A DNA stretch of 64,000 nt from Strongylocentrotus purpuratus (GCF_000002235.5 NW_022145606.1:46239274-46303273); one strand, 5' to 3'. Positions 20,525 to 32,993 are shown, counted from the first letter of the stretch. Numbers and translations are program-made. The notes: generated by a model not told the origin, from the sequence alone.

Positions 20525-23184
20525 ATAATCCTCTGCACTAAAATAAATAAATGAAAGTCCGTTAATCTTAGTCCACCTCTACAATAATCCAAGAACATTA
20601 CATTTCGCTTAATCTTATCTTTTCCTTTCCACAAAAATTCAAAAACCAGTTTATCCAAATCTTTAAATACCCAATTTGGTACTGGTGTCAGCGCCGATAC
20701 ATAAATCAATTTTGACAAAATAAACGTTTTTATCAATTGAATTTTTCCCATTAAAGTTAAATCTCTTTGTTTCCACCAAGACAACAACTTTTTTATTTTA
20801 CTCAAAATTTCCTTATAATTTGTCCTTTCCTGAACTTCAACATCTAAAGAAAAATATATACCCAAAATCTTGACCATTTGTACTACTTTACCAAATGGAA
20901 GAGCAATATTTTCATTTTGAGAAGGGCCTAACAATAATATAAAAGTTTTTTCTTTATTAATTTTTAATCCAGAATTTCTAGCAAAATTTTCAAACAGTTT
21001 CCCCACCTTTTTAAATGAGTTTGAGTCCCGAATAAAGAGAGTCATATCATCTGCATAAAGAACTTGTTTTACATGTACGTTATTAAAAGTAAATCCTTGA
21101 ATTTCAGGGTCTTTATATATTGAACGAGCTAAAATTTCAATACAAAGTATAAACAGATATGGGGACAGGGGGTCCCCCTGTCTAACACCTCTCTTAATAT
21201 CAAAGTACCCAGTAGATGAGCCCCCATTAAAGACACAACTTTGAGCATTATTATATATAGTCTCCACCCATCTACAAAATGATGGTCCAAAACCAAATGT
21301 TAACAAAACCTTCTGCAAAAAAGTATGTGAAACAGAATCGAAAGCCTTTTCAAAATCAATTATCATCATATATCCAGGTATTTCATTGACTGATGTATGA
21401 TGAATTATATCATCTATCATTCTAATTGCTTCACCTATGTTTCGATCCTTTAGATATCCCACCTGGTCGACAGAAATTAAATCATTTAAAACTTTTTTAA
21501 TCCTTATAGAAAGCACTTTAGTCAAAATTTTGTAGTCTACATTCAATAAAGATATTGGTCTATAATTTTTTATAAATAAGGGATCTTTTCCTTCTTTATG
21601 AATCAAACTAATGACCGCCTGCTTTTGTGATGAGGAAAGTTCCTTCTTTCCAAAAGCTGAATTTAAAGAATCTACAACTAAATTTCCTATCAATGGCCAA
21701 AACAGTATATAAAATTCAACACTTAATCCATCATTCCCCGGGGATTTATTAGATGTCATTTCTTTCATGGCTGCAGTACATTCTCCATTTGTTATTTTAC
21801 CTTCACATAATGCACACGAATCTGAATTTAATTTTGGCAAGTCCTGAAAAAAATCATCCACAAAATCAATTTCCTCTTCCGATTGAGCATAGAGCTTACT
21901 ATAAAATGTATATATTTCTTGCATAATATTTTTTTGATCAAAGCTTATATCTTCATCAATATAAAGTTTATTTATCAATGTTTTCTTTTTATTAGACTTC
22001 ATTAATTGGGTAAAATACCCAGTGTCTCTTTCTCCGCATTCATAGTGTGATGCTCTAGAACGAATTTTAATACCTTCATTTATATAATTATAACAATCCT
22101 GTAAGTCTCTTTTGTTTCGTTCTAAGTCATCAACTTTTTCCTGGTCTATTCCATTCAGCAATTCATTTTCCAGCTTCAAAATATCTTCTTCCAAATTTTC
22201 AATTCTTTGTTTTCGTTGTTTCGCCTTTTCTTTTGAATATTTTCTACTAACATTCCTAATTTTCATTTTCAAAAAATCCCATAAAACTCGTTTATCTTCT
22301 ATCTCTATTCGAAATTCTTCTTTTAATTTAATAATTTCCTCTTTAATACAATTGATATATTCATTATCTTGACATAAACTATTATTTAATTTCCAATAGG
22401 ATCCCTGAAACTTAAATGAATACATTAACTTATCGTAAAATTGCAATTGAATGGCTGAATGATCCGGAGCCGTAGAAGGTATTATATCACATTTTAATAC
22501 TACATGTTCTATCTGCTTAGAAGCAAACCAATAATCTAATCTACTTTGTATACATGAATTTACTTGCCTATACGTAAACTGTTTCTTCAATCCATTCCTT
22601 ACCCTCCAAACATCCAGCAACGCAAATCTATCTAAAAATTGTTCAAATAAAATATGAAATCGAGACTGAACATGGTGTTTACTACTTCCAAAATAATCTA
22701 AATCTTTATTTAAAATAATATTAAAATCTCCCCCAATAATTATTGCATTATTTTCTTTATTAATTTCTTTTACTATTTTTTCAAAATTGACCAAAAAATC
22801 AATCCTTTCTGATTCCCTTCCTCTTACTGGCAAATAAACATTAGCCATTATTAGCTTCATCCCCTGAATAATACATTCCATTATAACATATCTACCATTA
22901 TTATCTGAAATAACATTTAACATCTGAATATCTAATTTATTATCTATTAAAATAAGCACCCCTTTACTATGGTTTGTCCCATGACTAAAATATGAACTCC
23001 CATTCCATAGCAATTTCCAAGTCTCCTCCACTTCAATTGTACTATATGTTTCTTGTAAAAAAACAATATCAGCACCTTTATCTTTACACCACGTACAAAT
23101 TTTTGCCCTCTTTGACTTTTCTCGAATTCCTTTGACATTTAAAGAAAGAAAATTACATTTAATAAAAATATCTTTATCTTCCAT
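20525..23184 (-). CDS. LINE ORF2: APE endonuclease + reverse transcriptase (L1/Tx1-like)
   Basis: The frame is open for 907 codons from a real ATG at 23184 (it reads on to 20461 in the pre-shift frame). The N-terminal endonuclease shows LSLNVKGIREK, FLQETYST, GGDFNIIL, SRLDYWF and APDHSAI. A coiled linker follows (about 310-370). The RT domain has KSPGNDGLSVEFY, NYRPISLLNVDYK, DFEKAFDSVSH, GVRQGDPLSPYLF and the catalytic YADD near residue 708. The RQGDPLSPYLF form and the long spacer place it with L1/Tx1 rather than CR1. It nicks target DNA and primes cDNA synthesis for its own retrotransposition. All catalytic motifs appear present, so the copy is young. Confidence 0.93.
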
Positions 23185-23519
23185 AACTATATATGAATAT
23201 GAATATATTCATGTATTCTTTCCTCCCTATATAAGGTTCTAATACACAGGATGGCAGAAGCAAGCATTTAATAACAAAATCAGCATACTGGTCGAGATCC
23301 CCAACTACGTAGGCAATGCAATTAACACTCACACACAGCTCACACAACACACATAATAACTTAACTAAACGAAATTGCAAGATGTATACACTAAACATTC
23401 CTCCTCTGTGAGGTCTCTTTGAGGTCCCGTCCCCTCTCCCCCTCCTTACTATATAACACATGTAAATTAAACGCATTCATGAACATTTTCTCATATATTG
23501 GCGCTCGAATATTCGAAGA

Positions 23520-23555
23520 AATGGGGGGGGGGAATTATGTTTCATAAAATTTCAA

Positions 23556-23591
<36 letters not shown>

Positions 23592-24003
23592 ATACAAAAA
23601 TTCAATAAGTATTCCATAATCCATTTCCCCCCCATTTTCAAACACTTCAAATTCCAACTAAGTTTCATCAAATTTAAATTTCAAAATTAATATTTATCAA
23701 AATCTCTCTCTCCTCCATTACCAAAAGAAAAAGAGAGAGAACAAAAAAAAATAACAATAGCAACAGCAATAACAATAGCAACCGCATGCTTCGGCAAACT
23801 TAGCTTGCCGGACCTAGCTGCCACTGCTAAGCCCGCACGCATACCACCCACATACACTACAGAAGCGGTCCATCCGACCGACATAACCACTATGTGCTTT
23901 CATCAGATGCTTGTCACCGAAGCACATATGCTGAACCCAATATAAATCACATTGAGTTAGGAGCACCCAATTCCAAGGTAATCCTAAGCCCGAGTTTCAC
24001 CCA

Positions 24004-24036
<33 letters not shown>

Positions 24037-24490
24037 ACCTGAGAGGAGCGCCATATTCAATATCAAAGGAGTACTGAAATAGTGACACTATCAGCCTTCG
24101 CCACGGCATAGCAAAGCCTCTAAACGGCTTTCTTTTCATTATATTATTTAAAAGTGATTGCTTGCCTGGCATTTTTTCAAAATAATTAACCAGCCTTCGC
24201 TACGGCATAGCAAAACCTCTAAACGGCTTTCTTTTCATTATATTATTTAAAAGTGATTGCGATTAATACCAGACTTCAATGCAATCGAGGGTGGCGCCCA
24301 CAAAGACAAAAGCAACCACTCATCCCTTATTGCATTTCTTAACACAGAAGGAGTCACAACCACAACGAAGCCCCAGAATGCACATCCGCAATCACGCAAT
24401 CATGTACTGCGAACGCGCATCCGGAGGCCTCCCGCCTTATCTGCCAAAAAAAGAAACAAACACACAAAAATTCATTAACCCTATATAACT
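23520..24490. repeat. LINE spacer, homopolymer runs and a short duplication
   Basis: Holds long A runs (23562-23588, 24005-24034) and a pair of about 75-bp copies, CAGCCTTCGCCACGGCATAG ... AAAAGTGATTGC, starting at 24091 and 24192. No gene is supported. Confidence 0.6.
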
Positions 24491-25870
24491 AATCGAATTC
24501 CTAAACTCCTATAGACTTCAGGGTCATCACCCGAGAGCCCTCCATATCCTATCCTCTTTCAAGGCTCTCTAACGTGTCTGTTATAAGAAAGCACCTTTGA
24601 ATTCTTCATTGAATACTCCTCAATTAAAATTATTAAAAAAAATACAACAGTACGGATTCCATTAGGGAGGAGCTCAACATTTACGACTGCAGTTAGTTCC
24701 AGACTTCAATGCATACAAGGGCAGCACCCCCAAAGATAAAAACATTCACTCATCCCTCAATGCATTGTCTAATCCTTAGGGGTCACGACCACAAAGGATC
24801 TTTATAAGCAATCATCGATCGTTTCTATCCTCTCTTAAGACTCTCTAAATTGTCTTTCATAAGAAAACACCTTTGAATTCTTCAGTAAAACTACTCAATT
24901 ATCCAATAATGAAACAGTATAAATTATAATACTAAAGGATTAAAAATAGACCTGTATTCTTTAATCGTGTATTGGAGGTTTCCCGCGCTATCTGTTCAAC
25001 AATACTAAATCGAATTCCTAAACTCCAATAGACTTCAGGGTCATCACCCGAGAGCCATCCCTATCCTATCCTCTTTCAAGGCTCTCTACCGTGTCTGTTA
25101 TAAGAAAGCACCTTTGAATTCTTCATTGAATACTCCTCAATTAAAATTATAAAAAAATAATACAACAGTACGGATTCCATTAGGGAGGAGCTCAACATTT
25201 ACGACTGCAATTAGTTCCAGACTTCAATGCATACAAGGGCAGCACCCCCAAAGATAAAAACATTCACTCATCCCTCAATGCATTGTCTAATCCTTAGGGG
25301 TCACGACCACAAAGGATCTTCATAAGCAATCATCGATCGTTTCTATCCTCTCTTAAGACTCTCTAAATTGTCTTTCATAAGAAAACACCTTTGAATTCTT
25401 CAGTAAAACTACTCAATTATCCAATAATGAAACAGTATAAATTATAATACTAAAGGGATTAAAAATAGACCTGTATTCTTTAATCGTGTATTGGAGGTTT
25501 CCCGCGCTATCTGTTCAACAATACTAAATCGAATTCCTAAACTCCAATAGACTTCAGGGTCATCACCCGAGAGCCATCCCTATCCTATCCTCTTTCAAGG
25601 CTCTCTACCGTGTCTGTTATAAGAAAGCACCTTTAAATTCTTCATTGAATACTCCTCAATTAAAAAAAAAAAAAAAATACAACAATACGGATTCCAATAG
25701 GGAGGAGCTCAACATTTACGACTGCAATTAGTTCCAGACTTCAATGCATACAAGGGCAGCACCCCCAAAGATAAAAAAAACATCCACTCATCCCTCAATG
25801 CATTGTCTAATACCTTAGGGGTCACATACGCAATCCTGTACTGGATGATACTGCCCTATCTGTTCATAAA
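24491..25870. repeat. Tandem repeat, period about 518 bp, 2.7 copies
   Basis: Units start with AATCGAATTCCTAAACTCC at 24491, 25008 and 25527 (periods 517 and 519) and are nearly identical. Each unit has two diverged halves around CTATCCTCT...AGAAARCACCTTTGAATTCT. More degenerate pieces continue to about 26,830. The array lies between LINE ORF1 and ORF2. Confidence 0.9.
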
Positions 25871-26129
25871 AAAAATACCTTTAAATTCTTCATTAAGCAC
25901 TCGTCGATTAACCAAAGCTTAATACATTAGGGATTCCAATAGAGAGGACCCCGACTAATACATTAATATACCTGTATTGTCTAAGACAAATATACCATTG
26001 CAACCAGTGACAGACCTCAATGCATTCAAGGTTACGTGGTACCTTCAAATTTTAAAGGCAATGACCCATCCCTCACTGCATTTAAACAAAAACAAAAACA
26101 TAAATTAGTTCTGTCAATCCCCTATTTAT

Positions 26130-27366
26130 AGATTGAAATTCTTTAAAAACTAAACTTTCTCTTTTTACATTTATAATGGAACCAATGAGTTCACAAGTTG
26201 TTGTTTCCATGACCAATAACAATGTGATTTACACAGTCAATATTTCGATCCATGACCAATAACAATGTGATTTACACAATCAATATTTCGATCCATGACC
26301 AATAACAATGTGATTTACACAATCGATATTTCGATATCAGTATTACATTTCAAAATTCTCTGTTTTCAAAGAAAAGAAAAATAAGAATCAATCCTCTGGT
26401 TCATACTTAAGTCATAAATATTCCATACAGACATGAGAAGAAAAAAAAAAACTTACTTACACTGACAATGCATCCTTAAAACGTTTTTTCTTTTTTTTTC
26501 TTTGATTTTGATATGTTTATAAAATACTGACGAAAAAGAAGGAAAAAAAAAATCGATGCACTTTTCAAAATTAGCATTCTTCCTCCATATAATCGTTTTA
26601 AATATCCAATAATGAAACAGTATAAATTGTAATACTATAGGAATTAAAACTTTTTTTTTTTTTAAATATTTTATATTCATGTACTGGAGGTTTCCCGCCC
26701 TATCTGTTCAACAACTCGTTAACCGAAAGTACTATATTAATTTCCCAAACTTTAATAGACTTCAGAGTCATCACCTGAGAGCCCTCCCTATCCTCTCCCA
26801 AGGCTCTCTCTAACTCGTCTATTTACAAAAAAACAAATACCTTTAAATTCTTCATTGAACACTCCTCAATTAACCAAAGTTTAATACCCAATAATGATAT
26901 ATATATATATATATATTGCAATTCTTTAAAAACAAAACCTTTCCTTCTACCCTTCAATATGGAACCAATGAGTCCACAAGTTTAAGATCTTGTTTCTATT
27001 ACAAATAACAATGTTATTTACACAATCAATATTTTGATATCAGTATTAAATTATTATTATTATTTTTTTATTTCATCCTCTTTCCCCCTTCCTTCCTTTC
27101 CCCTCCCTTTCTTTCCCCTTTCCCCTCCTTCTCTCCCTCTTTTTCTCTTTCTTTCCTTTTTTTTCCTTCACAGAAAAAAAAAAAAAAAAAAAAAATTAGA
27201 ATCAATTCTCTGGTTCTTCCTAAAGTCGTAAATATTCCATATAGTCATGAGAAGAGAAAGAAAAGAAAGAAAAAGAAAATTGCCTTCACTGACACTGCAT
27301 CTTTAAAACTGCTTTTCTTTTCTTTCTTGATATGTTTATCAAAATACTGGCGAGAAGAAGAAGAAG

Positions 27367-27406
<40 letters not shown>

Positions 27407-27530
27407 GATGCACTTTTCAAATAAGCATTCATTATACAAATAGGCATTTTAAATTTCCCTATAATTTTGTTCGTTATCATCATAATTATATATCGAAGCA
27501 ATAGTCAATGAGTTCCAAAGTTCAAGATCC
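26130..27530. repeat. Diverged tandem duplication, period about 806 bp
   Basis: AGAATCAATYCTCTGGTTC at 26392 and 27198, with the flanking ATGGAACCAATGAGTYCACA, AATATTCCATAYAG and GATGCACTTTTCAAA words repeated in order. It includes a long A run (27367-27404) and a (TA)n run (26898-26916). Confidence 0.75.
26208..26336. repeat. 43-bp tandem repeat, 3 copies
   Basis: CATGACCAATAACAATGTGA plus 23 more bases, starting at 26208, 26251 and 26294. A single diverged copy lies in the other 806-bp unit near 27000. Confidence 0.9.
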
Positions 27531-27717
27531 TGTTTTCATATTGTTTTTCTCTGCTCTTTCCAAGTCTGTGTTAATTACTTCTGCGTCGTTTTAGCTTTTT
27601 ATCAGCCTCATCAGTGAGTGTTCAGATCATCCGACTTTTTACGAGTTTTAAGAATTTCTGTACATTTTCCATTACTCACCCTTACCATTCTTAATGGATT
27701 TCCATCAGGCTCTCTGG

Positions 27718-28671
27718 TTATTTGCTCCTTGTTTGCATTCCTCCACTCTTTGCCTTTTCCAGCTGGACCCGATTTTCCCCCGGTTGTCTAGGTTCCCTGT
27801 TAGGCCCCTGCTTACTCCCCTGCCTTCTTTGTTGGGCTGCTAATTCCTCTCCGACTGTCTCCATGAAGACGGCTTGGCGTTCCCTGGGCAACAATATGCC
27901 GTCGACGAAAAGCTTCGTTGGGTCTGCGCGGCTAAAAAATGCTTTCTTTCCCGCGTGTCTCGCTACCTTTAACGCCGGCATCTGGGCATTTCTTTCCTTT
28001 CTTATTCGTAGAGGCAAATCATCAGAGATTACAATTTTAGAACCTTTTAGTTGTTTAGCATTCTGCTGAATTTTTATTTTATCCTCGAATCTCAAGAATC
28101 TCGCCTTGATCGGGCGAGGTCTACTTGGTGCTGGGCATCTGTGCACCCTTTGGTATTCGATGGATTCTACGTCTCCTTCCCGTAGTTTTAACTTTTCGAC
28201 ATAGAATTTCTGGAGTGTTTCTTTCACATTTTCCCTGTCTCCATCCTCTTCAGGGATACCGAGAAACACAAGATTTTCTCTTGCAATGTACGTTCCCAGT
28301 CTGTCTATTTCATCCTTCAGTTCTTTCACCTGATCTTTACTCTCTTTCTTCATTTTGTTGGCTTCCTCTTTTAGAGATTCTATTTCAGTGTTTGCGAACA
28401 CCTGCGCCTCTCCGACTTCATTTAATTTCGACGATATGTCCTTGATTCTCTCCTCTATCTCGCACAACTTTCCTCCAATCTTTTCTTCCAACTTATCCAA
28501 CCTCTTATCTAACCTGTTCATGATTCTGTCTGTGACGGCAGTGTTGGCCATGTTGGCCGTGTTTGATGCACCGGTCGGCATGTTCCTTTGGGTTTTCTTC
28601 CCTTCCTGCTCTTTAGGGGACGTGCTTGATACTCTCTGCCTTTTGCCTTTATGAAATGTGGATCCCTCCAT
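27718..28671 (-). CDS. LINE ORF1 protein (L1-like, coiled coil + RRM-type nucleic-acid binding)
   Basis: 317 aa from the first in-frame ATG (28671, MEGSTFHKGKRQRV); the frame is open further upstream but without an ATG. A basic, Ser/Thr-rich N-terminus is followed by a coiled coil (about 55-135, RLDKRLDKLEEKIGGKL ...). Then comes the RRM-like and C-terminal domain of L1 ORF1p: ARENLVFLGIPEEDGDRENV, VHRCPAPSRPRPIKARFLRF, KIVISDDLPLRIRKER and a basic tail. ORF1p binds LINE RNA and acts as a nucleic-acid chaperone. The frame is intact. It lies upstream of ORF2 on the same strand, as in an L1, but 4.5 kb of tandem repeats intervenes. Confidence 0.88.
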   Translation of the reverse strand: MEGSTFHKGKRQRVSSTSPKEQEGKKTQRNMPTGASNTANMANTAVTDRIMNRLDKRLDKLEEKIGGKLCEIEERIKDISSKLNEVGEAQVFANTEIESLKEEANKMKKESKDQVKELKDEIDRLGTYIARENLVFLGIPEEDGDRENVKETLQKFYVEKLKLREGDVESIEYQRVHRCPAPSRPRPIKARFLRFEDKIKIQQNAKQLKGSKIVISDDLPLRIRKERNAQMPALKVARHAGKKAFFSRADPTKLFVDGILLPRERQAVFMETVGEELAAQQRRQGSKQGPNREPRQPGENRVQLEKAKSGGMQTRSK

Positions 28672-28799
28672 GCAAATGAAAATGAACCAAGCAGCATAGG
28701 TGTAGCACAGACATAGGTTTTGGCGTAGGCCTGTATTATAAGAGTCCTTTATTCGTATAGCATGTTGCAATTGGGTGGGTCACTGTCCATGAGCCACGA

Positions 28800-28830
28800 A
28801 GAGCCGGAGACGGAGACGGAGACGGAGACG
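28800..28830. repeat. (GGAGAC)n microsatellite
   Basis: GAGACG hexamers repeated about four times just upstream of LINE ORF1. Confidence 0.9.
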
Positions 28831-28916
28831 GAGCTAAATTCAGATACGTCCGATCATTACGAGGTTAGATCTAGATTCTCTACCTACACTACCTCTCCCT
28901 ACTTACTTGCTACCAG

Positions 28917-29055
28917 CCGATGATGGCGTGATCATTAAATTAGGACGCTGGGCTTGTGAGCATAATTATGAGTTTGTTGATAACGCCACCTTCGACGGCT
29001 TGAATCAAGTGTGTAGGGAAATTATAAAGGACCGTGCAGATTCTAGACTTCCCCC
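28917..29055 (+). CDS. Candidate orphan coding exon (139 bp)
   Basis: A strong polypyrimidine tract and acceptor (CTTACTTGCTACCAG|CC) precede an open frame reading DDGVIIKLGRWACEHNYEFV, then DNATFDGLNQVCREIIKDRA and DSRLPP. A consensus donor CCCCC|GTAAGTG follows immediately. The codon pattern looks coding, unlike the flanks. The protein family is not recognised. It could be one exon of a host gene that extends beyond the window, or a leftover of a duplicated gene. No other exon of the same gene was found nearby. Confidence 0.4.
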
Positions 29056-29084
29056 GTAAGTGATGTTTTCCTGGCATCTACTAA

Positions 29085-29175
29085 CGTGCGAAGCATCGTC
29101 CACAAGCCGTAAAGCGGCGAGGCGATTTTTGTTTGGGGTGCTATTTGCACTTGGGGGAGGGGTTGGGGGGAGGAT

Positions 29176-29217
<42 letters not shown>

Positions 29218-29265
29218 GGGGGGGGGGGGGGGTTAAACCCTTTAAACCGCCTAGATCCGCCCCTG
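29085..29265. mobile_element. GGGGCGGATCTAG-type repeat end, right copy
   Basis: GCGAAGCATCGTCCACAAGC ... GGCGAGGCGATTTTTG, a (TA)n run, T and G runs, then an end reading CTAGATCCGCCCCTG. Related to 18814-18930. Confidence 0.5.
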
Positions 29266-29649
29266 CAACATCTTTGGTGATCTTCTTCTCAATATTGATT
29301 TACCGGTCGAGTTACATTATTTGCTGGTCTTTTAGAATAACCAGATTTCAGAGGATTCACACTTTTCACAACGAAAAACTTCTCCATGTTTCAGTCCTTG
29401 CGTGATCGTCTCCAGCTCCAGCAGATCTGGGCGTCAGCGTGCACACCGGTACTACTGGCGCAGTATAGCCTCTGCTGACGGCCGCACTAGCTGCACTGCG
29501 AGCCTCCGTTGTTTGTATCGGTAATACTCATAGAAATGGGAGAGAATTATACGCCATCTAAGTTCCATTTCATTGGTTTAAGGTTTGAAAATTGATACTC
29601 AATATTGTGTTAAAGTTATATCAGAAAAGATAATATTTATTTTATAATT

Positions 29650-29765
29650 CCATGGGGGCAATTTTTTATTTTGCAATCGCCCCCGTGAGCAACCTGACGG
29701 GGGTGATTGTGGAGCTCACGGGGGCGAATCGCCCATCGCCCCCGTGTATTTTGAGCGCTGGAACT
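29650..29765. repeat. G/C-block stem-loop repeat, copy 2 (inverted)
   Basis: GCAATCGCCCCCGTGAGCAA, CCTGACGGGGGTGATTG and GAGCTCACGGGGGCGA can pair with one another. Read on the minus strand it matches the copy at 18460-18570 (GCTCAAAAT ... CACGGGGGC). Confidence 0.7.
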
Positions 29766-30780
29766 TATCAAAGTATTAGTACTATCATCATTACTATCAT
29801 TATTATCATTATTATCAATATTCTTATCATGCATGATCATGATCATCATCATTAATTATAAATAATAGTATCATTATTACAAACGCCCTATCATATGCAA
29901 TCCGGTTCTGCATGGCTCAGAGAGCTTTGTTGGTGAGAAGAGTCTTGTATTAATTCAAAGTACATGGCATGTTGCCGAAGAGGGCGACAGATAATTACAA
30001 GGATGACTTTTAATATAGACGATGCCTTCAAATCACACTCAACTTCCGATTAAACTATTAAACATGATAAATATACTAGTAAAGGGGAAATAACTGAGTC
30101 CTTGGGAAATCTTGGCTTGAAAGGAAACATTCCTTCGTCGACGACGAAGAAAAGCAAGCAGATTGAACTTAAAGACCCTCAGATTTTGATGAAAACTCGA
30201 AAATGAGTCTGTCGTTTTATGCAAAGAATGTTGAAGACAGTATGACATCATTCGATGTAGTGCATATAGTCTTTACTCATACTAATGTCGATGGAACATC
30301 ATTTTCATGGGTAAAGTCGTCTTCTGGTTTTTCGATTTCTTCTTGATTGCTGACCTTTACGCTTACCATTATAACCGCTGACATATTATACGAATATGAT
30401 CTCCAGAAGCTTTCAAATACCCCCTTCATGTATTATTTAAAGGCCCACTGCACTACTTGTAGCTACTTGCGTCCTCTCTATATTAAACAATGCCTAATCG
30501 GTGACCATTGATCCCCCATGATCCTCGTTTTCTTATGTTAACTGAGAGCTGAGTTGATGAGATAACCACCTGCCCAGTGACCTTGCGGTGCGGTCTAATC
30601 TCTCTTGTAAACTAGTACTGATAAGTTTTAAATCAATACTTTTGATGACTCGGTCTTTCACTTCTTTAGGATTGTTTTTCTTTACACAAATGTCAGTGGA
30701 CAAAGAATTATTTTCTGGAAATATCAGTGATCAAATTCATACTTCAAGTTTATTCCTTTTATTATCTTTGAGAAAACATT

Positions 30781-31090
30781 ATTGAAATAATTACGAAATA
30801 TGTAACATAATTTGTATGGAACATGATAACTGGCGTAATTTCATCATCATAATAATTATGCTTTTTTTTAGCGCAATAATGCAGGGATGTCTCTATGCTG
30901 TTACAAAGATAATAAAGTAAGTTAATTAATTAAACATTATTGAAATAGTTACGAAATATGTAACATAATTTGTATGGAACATGATAACTGGCGTAATTTC
31001 ATCATCATAATAATTATGCTTTTTTTTTAGCGCAATAATGCAGGGATGTCTCTATGCTGTTACAAAGATAATAAAGTAAGTTAATTAATC
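30781..31090. repeat. 158-bp tandem duplication inside unit B
   Basis: ATTGAAATARTTACGAAATA starts at 30781 and again at 30939. The copies differ at only a few positions, so the duplication is recent compared with the divergence between units. Confidence 0.9.
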
Positions 31091-32993
31091 TACAACGAAA
31101 GAATCATAGACCTAGTAAGGAAGGGGAATTTTAACTTTAATGCATATTAGAATACCTAGATAAAAAAAAAAAAAAGGAAAAATTAAGGTATATTAAACAC
31201 TGATTTCCTTTCCAATTCAAAATATAACTGGGAATTCTTAAAAACTTTAAAGGATCTCGTACATACATGTTATGCACATGCGACAAATAAAAGCAGAAAA
31301 TGTTTATTTATATACACCAACATTACAAGTCTAACAATATAAACGTACATAGAGCAAATCAATATGACATGAAATAATTAATCTTTAAATGAGTAAATTT
31401 AATTTAATTGAACATGACAATCAAAATAAAGGTGTGTTCTTTTCACATCGTTGGGCTACAGACTATTCTCCCCCCCCCCTCCCCTTCATACAGCGAGGTT
31501 CCTTGCTACCGGTATAGTGTAACGATGTCCATAATGTATAGTTCCAAACTAAATCACCGGTATACATTTCACCGTCATATTTACTCTTTTTACCTTGCAA
31601 CGGAGATAGTACAGTTATTTCTAAATATTTTTGTAACGATATAAATATTTATATATTAACATGTATATATACCCAATATTTAAAAGCTAATCATTAAGTC
31701 GCTTGTATTAGGATTGAAATGTATACCATGAACAATTAAAAAAGGTACTCTTCATTTTTTTTAAAACTTTTCTTAACAGATCCCTCATTCTCTCTCTTTC
31801 TCTCTCTCTCTCTCCCCTCTCTGTCGTGTCCCCAACTTGTCCCTTTTCATTTATGATTTTATGTCTTTATTATTGGAAATTCGTGTTCCTTGTTAATTGT
31901 TGTAAATGTTAACAGTATTCTTTTATATAATTGTTGACAATCCAATAATGGACATTTTGAATGTATCAGTCTCTGGACTGATTTACAAGGAATTTTCTTT
32001 CAAAAAACCTAGCCGAATGAATGACTATATGAATAAATAAATTATTAATGCATGATTAGCAAAGAGAGATAGAGGAAGGAACGGGAATAAGGGATTGTGC
32101 AGAAAAAGGCCCTCAAGAAAGTTTTTACCCAAAAATACGGTAAACAATTATGGATAATTATATAAAAATAGATAATGACCTATTAAAATTATAAAAATGT
32201 CCTTGAAACAGAAAAAAAAGAAAAGAGTTATGCCTTCACCATGATAACCAATATATGAAATAAGTCAAAAATCTTGAACAAATTGCATATCTATAATATC
32301 TTGCGTATTCTAAAACGAACATTTTCAGATACATTGTAATATTTTGAGAACAATAATTTGCTGACGTTGCCTCTATTCCATGAACACTTAGAGAATCTTT
32401 TCAGTATTACAAATAGCATTGGAAGGAGGCAGCTGCTCATCCCCCGTAATAGCGGGAATGCATGACTGTGTATTATATTTAATACAATGTATGCTTTCAG
32501 TCGATTAGAATGTGTGCTAACCCCCCCCCCCTGTCTTTGATTTTGATTATCTACCTACATCTGTCTATAAAATAACCGTCATTTGCAATAATGAGCGCAA
32601 CGCCTTGATACTTCATAAACGTAAACGGTCCATAGTCTACTGTCGACGTTTTGAATGAAATTGGTCAAAATTATGAAAGCATTATAATAGAGCGGAGAAT
32701 AGACCGACTATTTGATTTAAATTACACTTCGCCACAGGCTTGCAAGACAGGAGCACTGCAAGGACTGCATCCGGCAGTTTTAAAGTTTCGACATTCGATG
32801 AACCATCATCTCATAATTATTCGGGCGAAGAGGTGCCCCATATATCCTAATTATTGGGCAGCGAGATACCCAAATATCCTCCTATTCAGACAACGAGGTA
32901 CCTGAATTGTATTTTTATTTGGTGTTTGTGGGTGACTATTATGAGCTGTGACAACGGAGACAAGGCAAGAGTAGATAATATTTATATGGTGCA

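Larger units (their letters stand above)
18992..23190 (-). mobile_element. L1/Tx1-like LINE, ORF2 and 3' UTR
   Basis: Minus-strand element ending in a poly(A) tail (T run at 18992-19006 on the plus strand), with an AATAAA signal at 19016-19021. It encodes endonuclease plus reverse transcriptase. A cognate-looking ORF1 lies about 4.5 kb upstream at 27718-28671. Whether both belong to one element copy is uncertain. Confidence 0.85.

Noticed and set aside
24491..26336. CRISPR-like array
   Set aside because: Units are 518 or 43 bp, head to tail without unique spacers, in a eukaryotic context; these are ordinary tandem repeats.
18814..29265. One large 10-kb hAT-like transposon with CAGGGGCGGAT ends enclosing the LINE
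   Set aside because: The 8 bp outside the two ends differ (CCAAAACA versus CAACATCT), so there is no target-site duplication, and an internal block is present on both sides.
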